In this document: positions 7,027-13,079 of the stretch, piece after piece | Position numbering within the stretch: position 1 is the stretch's first letter | Layout: every line of letters starts with the position of its first letter | IMG/VR virus record: IMGVR_UViG_3300009296_000003 | Location: 1-45,892 of that record | DNA: 45,892 nucleotides | Strand: one strand, 5' to 3' | Source: a virus | Translations under genes and position numbers: made by a program | Notes under the pieces: model-generated | Database searches by the model: none | What the model saw: only the letters and a program-made list of their open reading frames with translations | What the model was told of the DNA's origin: nothing

Positions 7027-7427
7027 ACTGGTTATACGGAGCTGTGTTGGTCTTGGTCGGGCTGGCGGCGTTGAAGTGGCTGGTGGGTGAATGGTGTGTA
7101 AGGCACTGGAAGGACATTCGGGGCTCGGCGTTGGGGACCGTGGCACTGCTCATGTCCTGCGGGTTGCCCATAGGCGTGGCATATGTCTGCGGCAACCTCT
7201 ACGCCGCCGTACTGGACTCACGGCAGGCCAAGCAGGACATTGCCACGCTGTGGGAAGACGTTACCCTGCTGGACGAGAATAACGCGATACGGCACAACAA
7301 GACGGAGGCACGCCTGTTGAAATTGGAGCAGGCAAGGGACACCATTGCCACGTCAAACACCCACGTCATCATCTCTACACGGAGCATAGTCACGAACGAC
7401 GCGATCCTGTGGCGGCACGGCAAGTGA
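7023..7427 (+). CDS. Membrane protein with C-terminal coiled coil (134 aa)
   Basis: The start at 7023 follows AAGGAGGGTGTGAG and overlaps a mini-gene stop; the earlier in-frame ATG at 6978 lacks a ribosome site. Residues about 4-21 and 41-64 are hydrophobic helices with Lys/Arg between them, and residues 66-115 are an amphipathic, Gln/Glu/Lys-rich helix. The topology resembles small phage membrane proteins of unknown role. It could be holin-like or a membrane anchor, but no lysis genes adjoin it on this strand. Confidence 0.7.
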   Translation: MNWLYGAVLVLVGLAALKWLVGEWCVRHWKDIRGSALGTVALLMSCGLPIGVAYVCGNLYAAVLDSRQAKQDIATLWEDVTLLDENNAIRHNKTEARLLKLEQARDTIATSNTHVIISTRSIVTNDAILWRHGK

Positions 7428-7455
7428 CGGCAAGGCATGAGTGGGAGGCGATAAC

Positions 7456-7515
7456 ATGAGCAAGCTGCTGGACGTCAAGGCGGCGGCAAGGGAGGAAAGA
7501 AAATGGACACACTGA
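7456..7515 (+). CDS. Possible leader mini-ORF (19 aa)
   Basis: A GGGAGG site precedes this ATG with normal spacing. The 19-residue product is basic and ends inside the first codons of the hexapeptide-repeat gene. It might couple or tune translation of that gene. It could equally be a decayed gene remnant, and nothing beyond the ribosome site supports it. Confidence 0.3.
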   Translation: MSKLLDVKAAAREERKWTH

Positions 7516-8147
7516 AAATCACAGCGGCGAACCGGGCGCAGTATGAGAACACAGCACTAGAATATGCGGGGCATGTTGAGATTGAGGCCGAGTTGGGATG
7601 GGTCACATTTGCATCCATCACAGCGACAGGATGGATACGTGCGTTCACTGGCACGGGCATCAAGGCTGGCACGGGCATCAAGGCTGGCGAGGACATCAAG
7701 GCTGGCACGGGCATCAAGGCTGGCACGGGCATCAAGGCTGGCGAGGGCATCAAGGCTGGCGAGGACATCAAGGCTGGCGAGGACATCGAGGCTGGCACGG
7801 GCATCAAGGCTGGCACGGGCATCAAGGCTGGCTGGGACATCGAGGCTGGCTGGGGCATCAAGGCTGGCGAGGACATCTCGGCGGGAGAAGACATCTCGGC
7901 GGGCTGTGGCATCTCGGCGGGCTGGGGCATCTCGGCGGGCTGGGGCATCTCGGCGGGAGAAGGCATCTCGGCGGGAGAAGGCATCTCGGCCAAGTTCCTG
8001 GAAGCGACGCTCCGCATATTCGCGGGGCTAATCAACAGGCGTCTACCGAAACCGGAAGAGACGGAGATCCGCGCAGAAATACGCAAGGGCATAGTGGCAC
8101 TGGGGACGGTGATCGCGGCGGCAAGGGAGGAGGGGAGGCGTGGATGA
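7503..8147 (+). CDS. Hexapeptide-repeat protein, probable beta-solenoid (214 aa)
   Basis: Residues 50-163 are 19 uninterrupted six-residue units of the form GxxIKA or GxxISA. A strict Ile and Ala every six residues with Gly at the turn is what a beta-solenoid built from short rungs needs; it resembles, but does not match, the acyltransferase hexapeptide pattern. The 49-residue N-terminus and the 51-residue C-terminus, which is basic and helical, are not repetitive and could be a docking head and cap. GGAGG lies upstream of the ATG. Possible roles are a structural rod, surface mimic or fibre, but its place in the early block argues against a main tail fibre. Function unknown. Confidence 0.75.
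   Translation: MDTLKITAANRAQYENTALEYAGHVEIEAELGWVTFASITATGWIRAFTGTGIKAGTGIKAGEDIKAGTGIKAGTGIKAGEGIKAGEDIKAGEDIEAGTGIKAGTGIKAGWDIEAGWGIKAGEDISAGEDISAGCGISAGWGISAGWGISAGEGISAGEGISAKFLEATLRIFAGLINRRLPKPEETEIRAEIRKGIVALGTVIAAAREEGRRG
7650..7991 (+). repeat. 18-bp tandem repeat, 19 units
   Basis: Exactly 342 bp of 18-bp units. The first 12 encode GxxIKA or GxxIEA (consensus GGCACGGGCATCAAGGCT) and the last 7 encode GxxISA (GGCTGGGGCATCTCGGCG). Positions 2-3 of each unit vary among TG, ED, EG, WD, WG and CG while the rest is nearly invariant at the DNA level. The two sub-blocks imply two separate expansions. The periodicity keeps other frames open, which produces spurious ORFs. Confidence 0.92.
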
Positions 8148-8227
8148 AGCTGACACTAAAATGGGACGGGAAAACGGGAGACGGTAAGCGGGTGGAGGTG
8201 AACAAGGCAAAAAAAAGGGGGGGATGA
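8144..8227 (+). CDS. Small basic protein (27 aa)
   Basis: The ATG overlaps the stop of the repeat protein (ATGA at 8144-8147) and follows a GGAGGGGAGG purine run. The 27-residue product is Lys/Gly-rich with no Cys. The TGA overlaps the next ATG at 8224. Coupling on both sides supports a real gene, though it may only relay ribosomes. No family is recognised. Confidence 0.45.
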   Translation: MKLTLKWDGKTGDGKRVEVNKAKKRGG

Positions 8228-8622
8228 AACCAGCCAGTTACCGTGTGGGGGTAGGTTTGTTCTGCGGGTTTTGCGCGAACGTGCAGCATATATGGGGCAA
8301 GTCATCGGCAACACGCCGCGCAAGTGGTTTGCTTAACTGTTCCAAACACGGTTGCCGCGTGGCGTGGAATGGGGGTTGTGTTGACTGGGGCAAAAAGGCC
8401 AAGGAGCCACGACGAAACGAAAAGCACTGTGCAGAACTGCTGATTATATGCATACCTGTGGACGCGCCAAGGGGCATACCGGATGGCATAGGTGTGCATT
8501 GTGCGGCTACAGGTGGCCGAAAAGGGGAGGCAAGAAGTGAAAGACAGCGTGCCGTGGATAATCATGCAACTGGTGTGCAGACATCGGGAATTGTTTTACG
8601 GTGTCCCTTTCCGTGCCACTAG
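8224..8622 (+). CDS. Cys-rich phage protein, C-terminus doubtful
   Basis: The first 60 residues have CGFC (14-17), CSKHGC and GGCVDWG, a spacing typical of small phage zinc proteins. After about residue 70 the composition becomes irregular, and the last 86 nt overlap a possible GTG start at 8537. Either the natural C-terminus ends earlier and a frameshift has extended it, or the overlap is real. The start overlaps the previous stop as ATGA. Function unknown. Confidence 0.5.
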   Translation: MKPASYRVGVGLFCGFCANVQHIWGKSSATRRASGLLNCSKHGCRVAWNGGCVDWGKKAKEPRRNEKHCAELLIICIPVDAPRGIPDGIGVHCAATGGRKGEARSERQRAVDNHATGVQTSGIVLRCPFPCH

Positions 8623-8710
8623 GATATGCCGCTTCAGCAGCGTTCCCAAACGCTGCTACCTTGGCCGGTGTCCTGTCATGAAGTGCTTGAAGAAAAAAGG
8701 GAGGCAAGAG

Positions 8711-9664
8711 ATGAAATATGTCCGCAGAATATCAGACGGCAAAGTATTGCCGGTAGTGACAGAGCAGTGCGATGAAATATGTGTCTCGGAGATGTTCGAT
8801 TTTGCCGACGGAGGGCCATCACCAAGGCCGCTGAAGTTGTGGCATCCGAAAACTGACTACGAACCAGCACACGTCCCCGACTGCGCCGCGAATGGGGGCA
8901 CGCCAAGCAAGGATGCAAAGAACTTGACGGGGAGGACTTGTCTCAAGTGCGGCAATGGTATTCGTAGGGTTGACAACAAGGCCACGACAGAATTGTGTGG
9001 GTTCTGTACGAACGCAGCGTTCACAGACAAGGAACTCGCGTCGTTGCGCCAGAATCAAGATACGCCGAGGACAAATCGACACCAGTACATCATCGATACC
9101 CACAACAAAGAGGAAGACTATTGTCGCCTCTGCACAGATGCCGACTTTGCACGCCAGCTGGAGCGCGACCTAGCCGCCGCGAATGCCGAGAACGACAAGC
9201 TGAGGGCGGAACTGGCAACGACACGACAGGAGGCGGATAACAACTCAGCGGCAATCATCATGCTACATGACCAGCTTGCCACGATGATGACCGAGCGGGA
9301 CGCCGCGAACGCCGAGCTTGCCACGACAAAAGTAACATTGGGGGAAATCGCGGAACAGCGTAACATCGCACAGCACGACATCATTACCGCGAATGCCGAG
9401 CTGGAAAAGACGAGGGTAAGGCTGGAAACGCTTGAATCCGTCAATGCCCTAAACGGTACGTCTATTGAGCAGGGACGAAAAGCCAATCAGGAGCTACAGG
9501 ACAAACTGGACAGGGCGGTGAGGTGCGTGAAGGCCCAAGTCAAGTGTTTGGACCAATATGACCTCTGTAACACAGAACACACGTGCGAAAATTGTACGTG
9601 GTGGGTGCCGGGAATCAACTGCAACTTGGCAGACGAGGCTCGCGCAATCGTGGAGGGGAAATGA
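8711..9664 (+). CDS. Zinc-ribbon and coiled-coil protein (317 aa)
   Basis: Residues about 75-100 hold a zinc ribbon (CLKCG then CGFC). Residues about 145-290 are heptad-like, rich in Ala, Glu and Leu, and form a long coiled coil with repeated AANAE/ELATT blocks. The C-terminus has another Cys cluster (CENC and nearby). The ATG at 8711 follows GGGAGGCAAGAG. The frame is open upstream to a GTG at 8537 behind GGGGAGG, which would add 58 residues with further Cys/His (375 aa in all). The architecture suggests a DNA- or protein-organising scaffold; no known family. Confidence 0.7.
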   Translation: MKYVRRISDGKVLPVVTEQCDEICVSEMFDFADGGPSPRPLKLWHPKTDYEPAHVPDCAANGGTPSKDAKNLTGRTCLKCGNGIRRVDNKATTELCGFCTNAAFTDKELASLRQNQDTPRTNRHQYIIDTHNKEEDYCRLCTDADFARQLERDLAAANAENDKLRAELATTRQEADNNSAAIIMLHDQLATMMTERDAANAELATTKVTLGEIAEQRNIAQHDIITANAELEKTRVRLETLESVNALNGTSIEQGRKANQELQDKLDRAVRCVKAQVKCLDQYDLCNTEHTCENCTWWVPGINCNLADEARAIVEGK

Positions 9665-9682
9665 ATAAGAAGGGGTACGTAC

Positions 9683-9895
9683 ATGGCATATGTGTTCAAT
9701 AGCGGAGCAGGAGGCGTCATTTGCGACCAGTGCCGCATCATGATTGACTCCGGCCTTTCATGGAAAGAGTACGAAGAGTCATGGAATAGAAATGGACAAG
9801 GCGATTACTGCATGCGGTGCATGATGCATCCAAGCAAAGCCAAGAAAAGGAGTGCTGGCAATGGCGACAACAATACAAGTCCTGAGTCACATTGA
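9683..9895 (+). CDS. Small zinc protein, paralogue of the one at 14440
   Basis: Two Cys pairs, CDQC (14-17) and CMRC (43-46), flank a helix containing SGLSWKEYEES. The order GxVxCDxC, GLSxxEYE and CxxC is shared with the 72-aa protein at 14440-14658, so the two are paralogues or distant copies. The downstream tail is basic. A weak AAGGGG precedes the ATG. Single-zinc nucleic-acid or protein binding is likely. Confidence 0.7.
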   Translation: MAYVFNSGAGGVICDQCRIMIDSGLSWKEYEESWNRNGQGDYCMRCMMHPSKAKKRSAGNGDNNTSPESH

Positions 9896-10130
9896 CACAA
9901 AGGAAATCGACGACAAGATCAAGGCAATACTTGCACGCGGCAACACTGCCAGCTTCCTGAATACAACGAACGGAATCGTCAAGCATGTTACTGAGTGGTG
10001 CCAAGACCAACAGGGAGACCTGCTTGCGTCCTACTCCACGGGCACTGTGTTTTGGGTGTGTCCGTACGCTGTCGGTTATCAGATAACAGAAATAGAAGGG
10101 AAGACAAACGACAATGGGGAAGTGCCATGA
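9861..10130 (+). CDS. Hypothetical protein (89 aa)
   Basis: ATG 9861 is chosen because AAGGAG at about 9848 has correct spacing; a GTG three codons earlier sits inside that site. The protein has a helical N-terminal half and a more beta-like second half with aromatic residues. No Cys pairs or membrane segment. It overlaps the previous gene by 35 nt and is coupled by ATGA to the next. Family not recognised. Confidence 0.65.
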   Translation: MATTIQVLSHIDTKEIDDKIKAILARGNTASFLNTTNGIVKHVTEWCQDQQGDLLASYSTGTVFWVCPYAVGYQITEIEGKTNDNGEVP

Positions 10131-10249
10131 TAGAGATACTTGTAGGATTGGTTGCGGCATTGCTGGTATTCGTTACCGCCATACTGCTGCAAAGAATAGA
10201 AAGATTGGAGAGACAGGTTCGTTATCTTTCCAACAGAATTCCCTACTAG
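10127..10249 (+). CDS. Single-pass membrane mini-protein (40 aa)
   Basis: Residues 2-21 form one hydrophobic helix, followed by a short basic amphipathic segment (QRIERLERQVRYL). The ATG overlaps the previous stop (ATGA). The layout, a membrane anchor with a short cytoplasmic coiled tail, recurs in other small proteins here. It may act on host membrane physiology or as a holin-like peptide; no direct evidence. Confidence 0.6.
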   Translation: MIEILVGLVAALLVFVTAILLQRIERLERQVRYLSNRIPY

Positions 10250-10257
10250 GAGACCGC

Positions 10258-10521
10258 ATGAGATTCGCCACTGAAATGGAGTTGCTTCTGAATGATTCCA
10301 TTGTAGAGCATACCATAGGAAGAAGGACAACGTACGTGGTAATGGCCTACGATAAACTCAGACAAGAAGTCCTGGCTATGGAGAAGGAAAACATAGAACT
10401 CAAATCAAAACTGGAGAAGGCCAATGAACCGAGTACACTTCAGCAGCCAGTCGGACGAGTGGGAGACGCCGGAGGAACTGTTCCTCCAGTTGTCGAAGCT
10501 GGAGGGTCCGTTCCAACTTGA
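10258..10521 (+). CDS. Hypothetical helical protein, C-terminus overlaps Dam
   Basis: ATG 10258 follows AGGAGACCGC. Residues 1-58 include a helix with charged heptads near 40-57. From about residue 58 the frame runs 98 nt into the Dam methylase gene, and the composition turns Gly/Pro/Val-rich there, as expected for an out-of-frame reading of another gene. The native protein probably once ended near 10430; this looks like a stop lost by mutation and tolerated, or a sequence error. Confidence 0.5.
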   Translation: MRFATEMELLLNDSIVEHTIGRRTTYVVMAYDKLRQEVLAMEKENIELKSKLEKANEPSTLQQPVGRVGDAGGTVPPVVEAGGSVPT

Positions 10522-10870
10522 CGTTTGCGCAACCAGCTCCAATGCCAAGTGCCTTTGGTACTGGACCAAAGAACAGGACTCGTTATCTAGGTCTTGGAGC
10601 GACGCAGGGGACCAAATAATAGCATGGATGAACCCTCCGTACGGACGAGGCATCATCGACTGGATGCGTAAAGCGTACGAAGAAAGCCTAAAGGGGGTTA
10701 AGGTTGTGTGTCTCGTTCCTTCCAGAACAGACACGCGGTGGTGGCATGAGTATGCAATGAAGGGGCGAATAACGTTCCTCCGTGGCAGGCTTAAGTTCAG
10801 CGGACACCGCAACGCTGCGCCATTCCCGAGCGCAGTTGTTGTGTTCGACGCAAAAAGGAATACGCCATGA
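10424..10870 (+). CDS. dam: Phage DNA N6-adenine methyltransferase (Dam type)
   Basis: The 148-residue protein matches the short phage Dam family: SDEWETP at 10-16, LDVCAT at 32-37 (SAM-binding region), and NPPYGR at 70-75, the catalytic DPPY-type motif of adenine-N6 methylases, followed by a Trp-rich segment. It transfers a methyl group from SAM to adenine in DNA, probably to protect phage DNA or time replication. No cognate restriction enzyme is nearby. The start has no strong ribosome site and overlaps the upstream frame by 98 nt. Recognition sequence unknown. Confidence 0.85.
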   Translation: MNRVHFSSQSDEWETPEELFLQLSKLEGPFQLDVCATSSNAKCLWYWTKEQDSLSRSWSDAGDQIIAWMNPPYGRGIIDWMRKAYEESLKGVKVVCLVPSRTDTRWWHEYAMKGRITFLRGRLKFSGHRNAAPFPSAVVVFDAKRNTP

Positions 10871-11073
10871 TAGAATTCTGGACAGATAAAGACAGAAGAG
10901 AGATTGGCTACCTATGCTCTGAATGTGCACGCAAAATGAAATGGCGATGGCCCAAGGGGCACATGGCCACATGCCATTCAGGACTGTGTGATGTATGCGG
11001 CAAAGAGAAGCGGCTCTCGTGCGAAAACGACTGGCTGAGGCCAGGAGAGAAACATCTAAGAGAGTGGGATTAA
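10867..11073 (+). CDS. Small zinc-ribbon protein (68 aa)
   Basis: The ATG overlaps the Dam stop (ATGA at 10867-10870). CSEC (17-20) and CDVC (41-44) make a likely zinc ribbon, with Trp- and Lys-rich surroundings; a third pair is not seen. Coupled expression with Dam suggests a DNA-related role, but no function is known for the type. Confidence 0.65.
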   Translation: MIEFWTDKDRREIGYLCSECARKMKWRWPKGHMATCHSGLCDVCGKEKRLSCENDWLRPGEKHLREWD

Positions 11074-11074
11074 T

Positions 11075-11152
11075 ATGAATCCAACTTGGTTTTATCTTGC
11101 AGGAAGCATTCTGTTTGTGATAGGCAGCGTGCTCGTTCTGATGAAAGGATGA
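11075..11152 (+). CDS. Single-pass membrane mini-protein (25 aa)
   Basis: Almost the whole 25-residue product is one hydrophobic helix with a short polar N-terminus and a Lys-Gly end. It fits exactly between the zinc protein (stop 11073) and the metallophosphoesterase (start 11154). The upstream GAGAGTGGG is a mediocre ribosome site. The dense packing and membrane-helix composition make it a plausible gene. Confidence 0.45.
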   Translation: MNPTWFYLAGSILFVIGSVLVLMKG

Positions 11153-11153
11153 T

Positions 11154-11822
11154 ATGATCTGGTTCACCGCAGATTCACACCTCGATCACGCGAACGTCAT
11201 GCGCTACTGCAACAGGCCATTCGAGAATATTGAAGAGATGAACCGCATCCTTGTCTCCAACTGGAACATGAGGGTCGGCAAAAAAGACGAGGTGTATATC
11301 GTTGGAGACTTTGCATGGAAGCGCCACATGCACTTCCTTATGCAACTCAATGGCAAGAAACATCTTGTGATAGGCAATCATGACAAGATGTCACAAGATG
11401 AATACAAAAACTTCAGCTCTTGCGCAATCAGAATGCAGAAAGTGTTTGACAAACAGTTAGTGATCCTGGATCATTTCCCCATGCGCTCATGGAATGGACG
11501 TTGCCATAAGTCATGGCACCTGTTTGGTCATGTACACGGAAGGTTTGGAACCAATCTGATTCACAACACGATGGACGTTGGAGTTGATTGCAACGACTAC
11601 TGCCCCGTGTCTTGGTATCAAGTTGTGGATTTCATGAAGAAACAGGTTCCATTCCCTGATGGTCAACTCGATGAACAGAAAGGAAACGAACATGGACGAC
11701 GAAGCGAAAGGGACGAGGCTGTACAAGAGCACGTTGCTCTTGATGTTCCGCATGGTGGGGTTAAAGTACAACTGGGAACAGATACTGGCCTATGCCAAGA
11801 GGTACCCGCAGTGGTATCATAG
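11154..11822 (+). CDS. Metallophosphoesterase (calcineurin-like)
   Basis: The motifs of a two-metal phosphoesterase are in order: D7-x-H9 (TADSHLD), GDF with D52, GNHD (74-77), H107, and GHVHG (125-129). Such phage enzymes hydrolyse phosphoesters of nucleotides, RNA 2',3'-cyclic ends or proteins; the substrate is not clear. The domain ends near residue 172. The last 44 residues run out of frame through the downstream gene for 131 nt and look like a non-native extension caused by a lost stop. Start at 11154 has no strong SD but follows a mini-gene stop closely. Confidence 0.82.
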   Translation: MIWFTADSHLDHANVMRYCNRPFENIEEMNRILVSNWNMRVGKKDEVYIVGDFAWKRHMHFLMQLNGKKHLVIGNHDKMSQDEYKNFSSCAIRMQKVFDKQLVILDHFPMRSWNGRCHKSWHLFGHVHGRFGTNLIHNTMDVGVDCNDYCPVSWYQVVDFMKKQVPFPDGQLDEQKGNEHGRRSERDEAVQEHVALDVPHGGVKVQLGTDTGLCQEVPAVVS

Positions 11823-11973
11823 GCACTCAATCACAAAGGAGGAGTGTGCAAAACTAGAAAAGTACTTCAAGAATGAGTGCAAGAGACTGTTTCGATACAT
11901 GAGAAAGCGCCCATTAAACGAGGCCTGGGGATACTTCCATCTGATGTATGGTTGGAAAACAAAAGGAGGGTAA
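11692..11973 (+). CDS. Hypothetical basic helical protein (93 aa)
   Basis: ATG 11692 has an AAAGGAAACGAAC site; an in-frame ATG at 11659 lacks one. The protein is rich in Tyr, Lys and Arg and mostly helical with no Cys. It overlaps the C-terminal extension of the metallophosphoesterase by 131 nt, in another frame. Its composition is coherent, whereas the overlapping tail of the upstream gene is not, so this frame is the more likely real one. Family unknown. Confidence 0.6.
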   Translation: MDDEAKGTRLYKSTLLLMFRMVGLKYNWEQILAYAKRYPQWYHRHSITKEECAKLEKYFKNECKRLFRYMRKRPLNEAWGYFHLMYGWKTKGG

Positions 11974-11974
11974 C

Positions 11975-12259
11975 GTGAAGAGAATCGGAGTAGCATGGTT
12001 GCTGGTTTGTTTACTGTCTGGCGCGATGCTGTCTGGATGTGGGACCGTGACTGAGCCAATACAACCCAACTGGACAAGTCCTGGACTGGCGGTCCAGCCA
12101 GAAGCAAAGAACGTCAGGGTGCCTTTCCTTGTCGTAAGCAACCTGATGGTCGCCAAGGCTGGCAACGTTCTGATAGCCAACCTGAGACGAGCACAATGGG
12201 ACCAGATCACGAACCATTACAAGTCCATGATCATCCCAAGGGCTGAGTTCAATGACTGA
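11975..12259 (+). CDS. Small lipoprotein (94 aa), GTG start
   Basis: GTG at 11975 follows AAGGAGGGTAAC. The product starts with a positive N-region, a hydrophobic stretch and a lipobox LSGC at about residues 19-22, so Cys22 would be lipidated after cleavage by signal peptidase II. The mature part is short with a few helices and no known domain. It would sit on the cytoplasmic or outer membrane of a diderm host. Superinfection exclusion or spanin-like roles are possible but unproven. Confidence 0.75.
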   Translation: MKRIGVAWLLVCLLSGAMLSGCGTVTEPIQPNWTSPGLAVQPEAKNVRVPFLVVSNLMVAKAGNVLIANLRRAQWDQITNHYKSMIIPRAEFND

Positions 12260-12406
12260 TGGTGCTACGAGACACCCCTCTAGAGGGCCTGGGATGGCCC
12301 TAGAATCGACGACAAGCCATGGGTTGGTATCCTTTCATGGGTTACCGCCTCCGACGAATCGTAGGGCATCCTAGAGCGTTTTAGAGGGTAGGGAAAAGGG
12401 GGGAAG
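12260..12406 (+). other. Non-coding stretch with palindromes
   Basis: No credible gene lies here. It contains the perfect palindrome CCCTCTAGAGGG (12276-12287), a hairpin GGGCC/GGCCC (12285-12300), complementary CTACGA (12264-12269) and TCGTAG (12357-12362), GCCCTA (12297) with TAGGGC (12361), and a direct repeat CATGGGTT. TAGAGGG recurs near its right end. The set could fold into a multi-stem RNA or act as protein-binding sites; no T-run follows. Confidence 0.5.
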
Positions 12407-12625
12407 ATGGTAAAGTTGTCACAAGTCTATGATGGACTGCCAATTACAGTTCCTATTGGCAGGTCCGTCAGTGTTGGGTGCTGCGATTGTGGCTTGGTTC
12501 ATGAGGTTTCAGTGACAGGACCACGAAAGCGTAAGTACCTCGTAACATACGTTAGGAACAATAAAACCACTGGTGCAGTACGCCGAACCACTGGTCTTGC
12601 TCCCAAGAAGAAGTCTTCTAAGTAA
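12407..12625 (+). CDS. Small zinc-binding phage protein (72 aa)
   Basis: A purine-rich GGGGGGAAG ribosome site precedes the ATG. CCDCGLVHEV (25-34) is a motif seen in small phage proteins, with a Cys-x-Cys and a following His. The C-terminal 25 residues are strongly basic and end in Lys/Ser, suggesting nucleic-acid contact. Function unknown. It is the last gene before the non-coding hairpin region. Confidence 0.65.
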   Translation: MVKLSQVYDGLPITVPIGRSVSVGCCDCGLVHEVSVTGPRKRKYLVTYVRNNKTTGAVRRTTGLAPKKKSSK

Positions 12626-12640
12626 GACCAAAGAGAAAGT

Positions 12641-12736
12641 AATAGGCTATGAGCATACCACTACCGCCAGTCCTGAGTAGTCATGTTCATAGCCTATTCA
12701 GCCTCTCGGCTGTCTTAGTATCTAACGATACTAAGA
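12641..12736 (+). ncRNA. Candidate structured RNA or DNA: three tandem hairpins
   Basis: Hairpin 1: AATAGGCTATGA (12641-12652) pairs with TCATAGCCTATT (12687-12698), continued inside by CAT/ATG and ACTAC/GTAGT. Hairpin 2: CAGCC (12699) pairs with GGCTG (12708) around TCTC. Hairpin 3: TCTTAGTATC (12713-12722) pairs with GATACTAAGA (12727-12736) around TAAC. They abut with no or one base between them, and no T-run follows. It could be a regulatory leader for the helicase operon, an origin or recombination site, or a small RNA. No known riboswitch family is recognised. Confidence 0.6.
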
Positions 12737-12752
12737 GATATTCCTTTGAGAA

Positions 12753-12809
12753 GGGGGACTATAGGGGGATAAGAGGGAGTATGAGGGAGAGAAGGGGGAA
12801 GAAGGGGGG
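12753..12809 (+). other. Polypurine stretch with six G-runs before gene 12816
   Basis: Runs of G at 12753-12757, 12764-12768, 12775-12777, 12785-12787, 12794-12798 and 12804-12809 lie in an almost pure purine strand. At least four runs of three or more G with short spacers satisfy the usual G-quadruplex rule in DNA or RNA. The last run, six nt before the ATG, also serves as a ribosome site. It follows the triple hairpin, so both may be parts of one regulatory region. Confidence 0.65.
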
Positions 12810-12815
12810 AAACAA

Positions 12816-13079
12816 ATGCCACAAACATGGCTGTCAGACTTCGGGTTCGTTTGGTCAAGGATATGCGGCGGAGGTATGCCGTTCCAGAGATATGCAGTAG
12901 CCCTTAAACAGGTCGAAGAAAGGCTTGGGCATGAACGTGCCGTAAAGGCCTGGGAACGATACCTCAGAAACACAGAGCCTATCTATGCTTCTGCTCAACG
13001 TTTCTCACAAACGATAAACCAGTGGGTGGTTTTGTCAGAAAAGAGAGAGTCTATTCCTGACGACAAGGAGTGGAAATGA
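12816..13079 (+). CDS. Hypothetical protein (87 aa) before DnaB helicase
   Basis: The ATG follows the G-tract region. The protein is helical with Trp, Glu and Arg, centred on QVEERLGHERAVKAWERYL (37-55). Its stop overlaps the helicase start (ATGA at 13076). Operon position suggests a replication accessory such as a helicase loader, but no family signature is seen and it is shorter than known loaders. Confidence 0.6.
   Translation: MPQTWLSDFGFVWSRICGGGMPFQRYAVALKQVEERLGHERAVKAWERYLRNTEPIYASAQRFSQTINQWVVLSEKRESIPDDKEWK

Noticed and set aside
7475-8227. Long open frames on both strands over the hexapeptide repeat
   Set aside because: An 18-bp period contains no stop in several frames, so they stay open by repetition; only the 7503 frame has a ribosome site and a sensible product.
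12649-12900. ORF across the triple hairpin and G-tracts
   Set aside because: Its sequence follows inverted repeats and polypurine runs and has no coding character.
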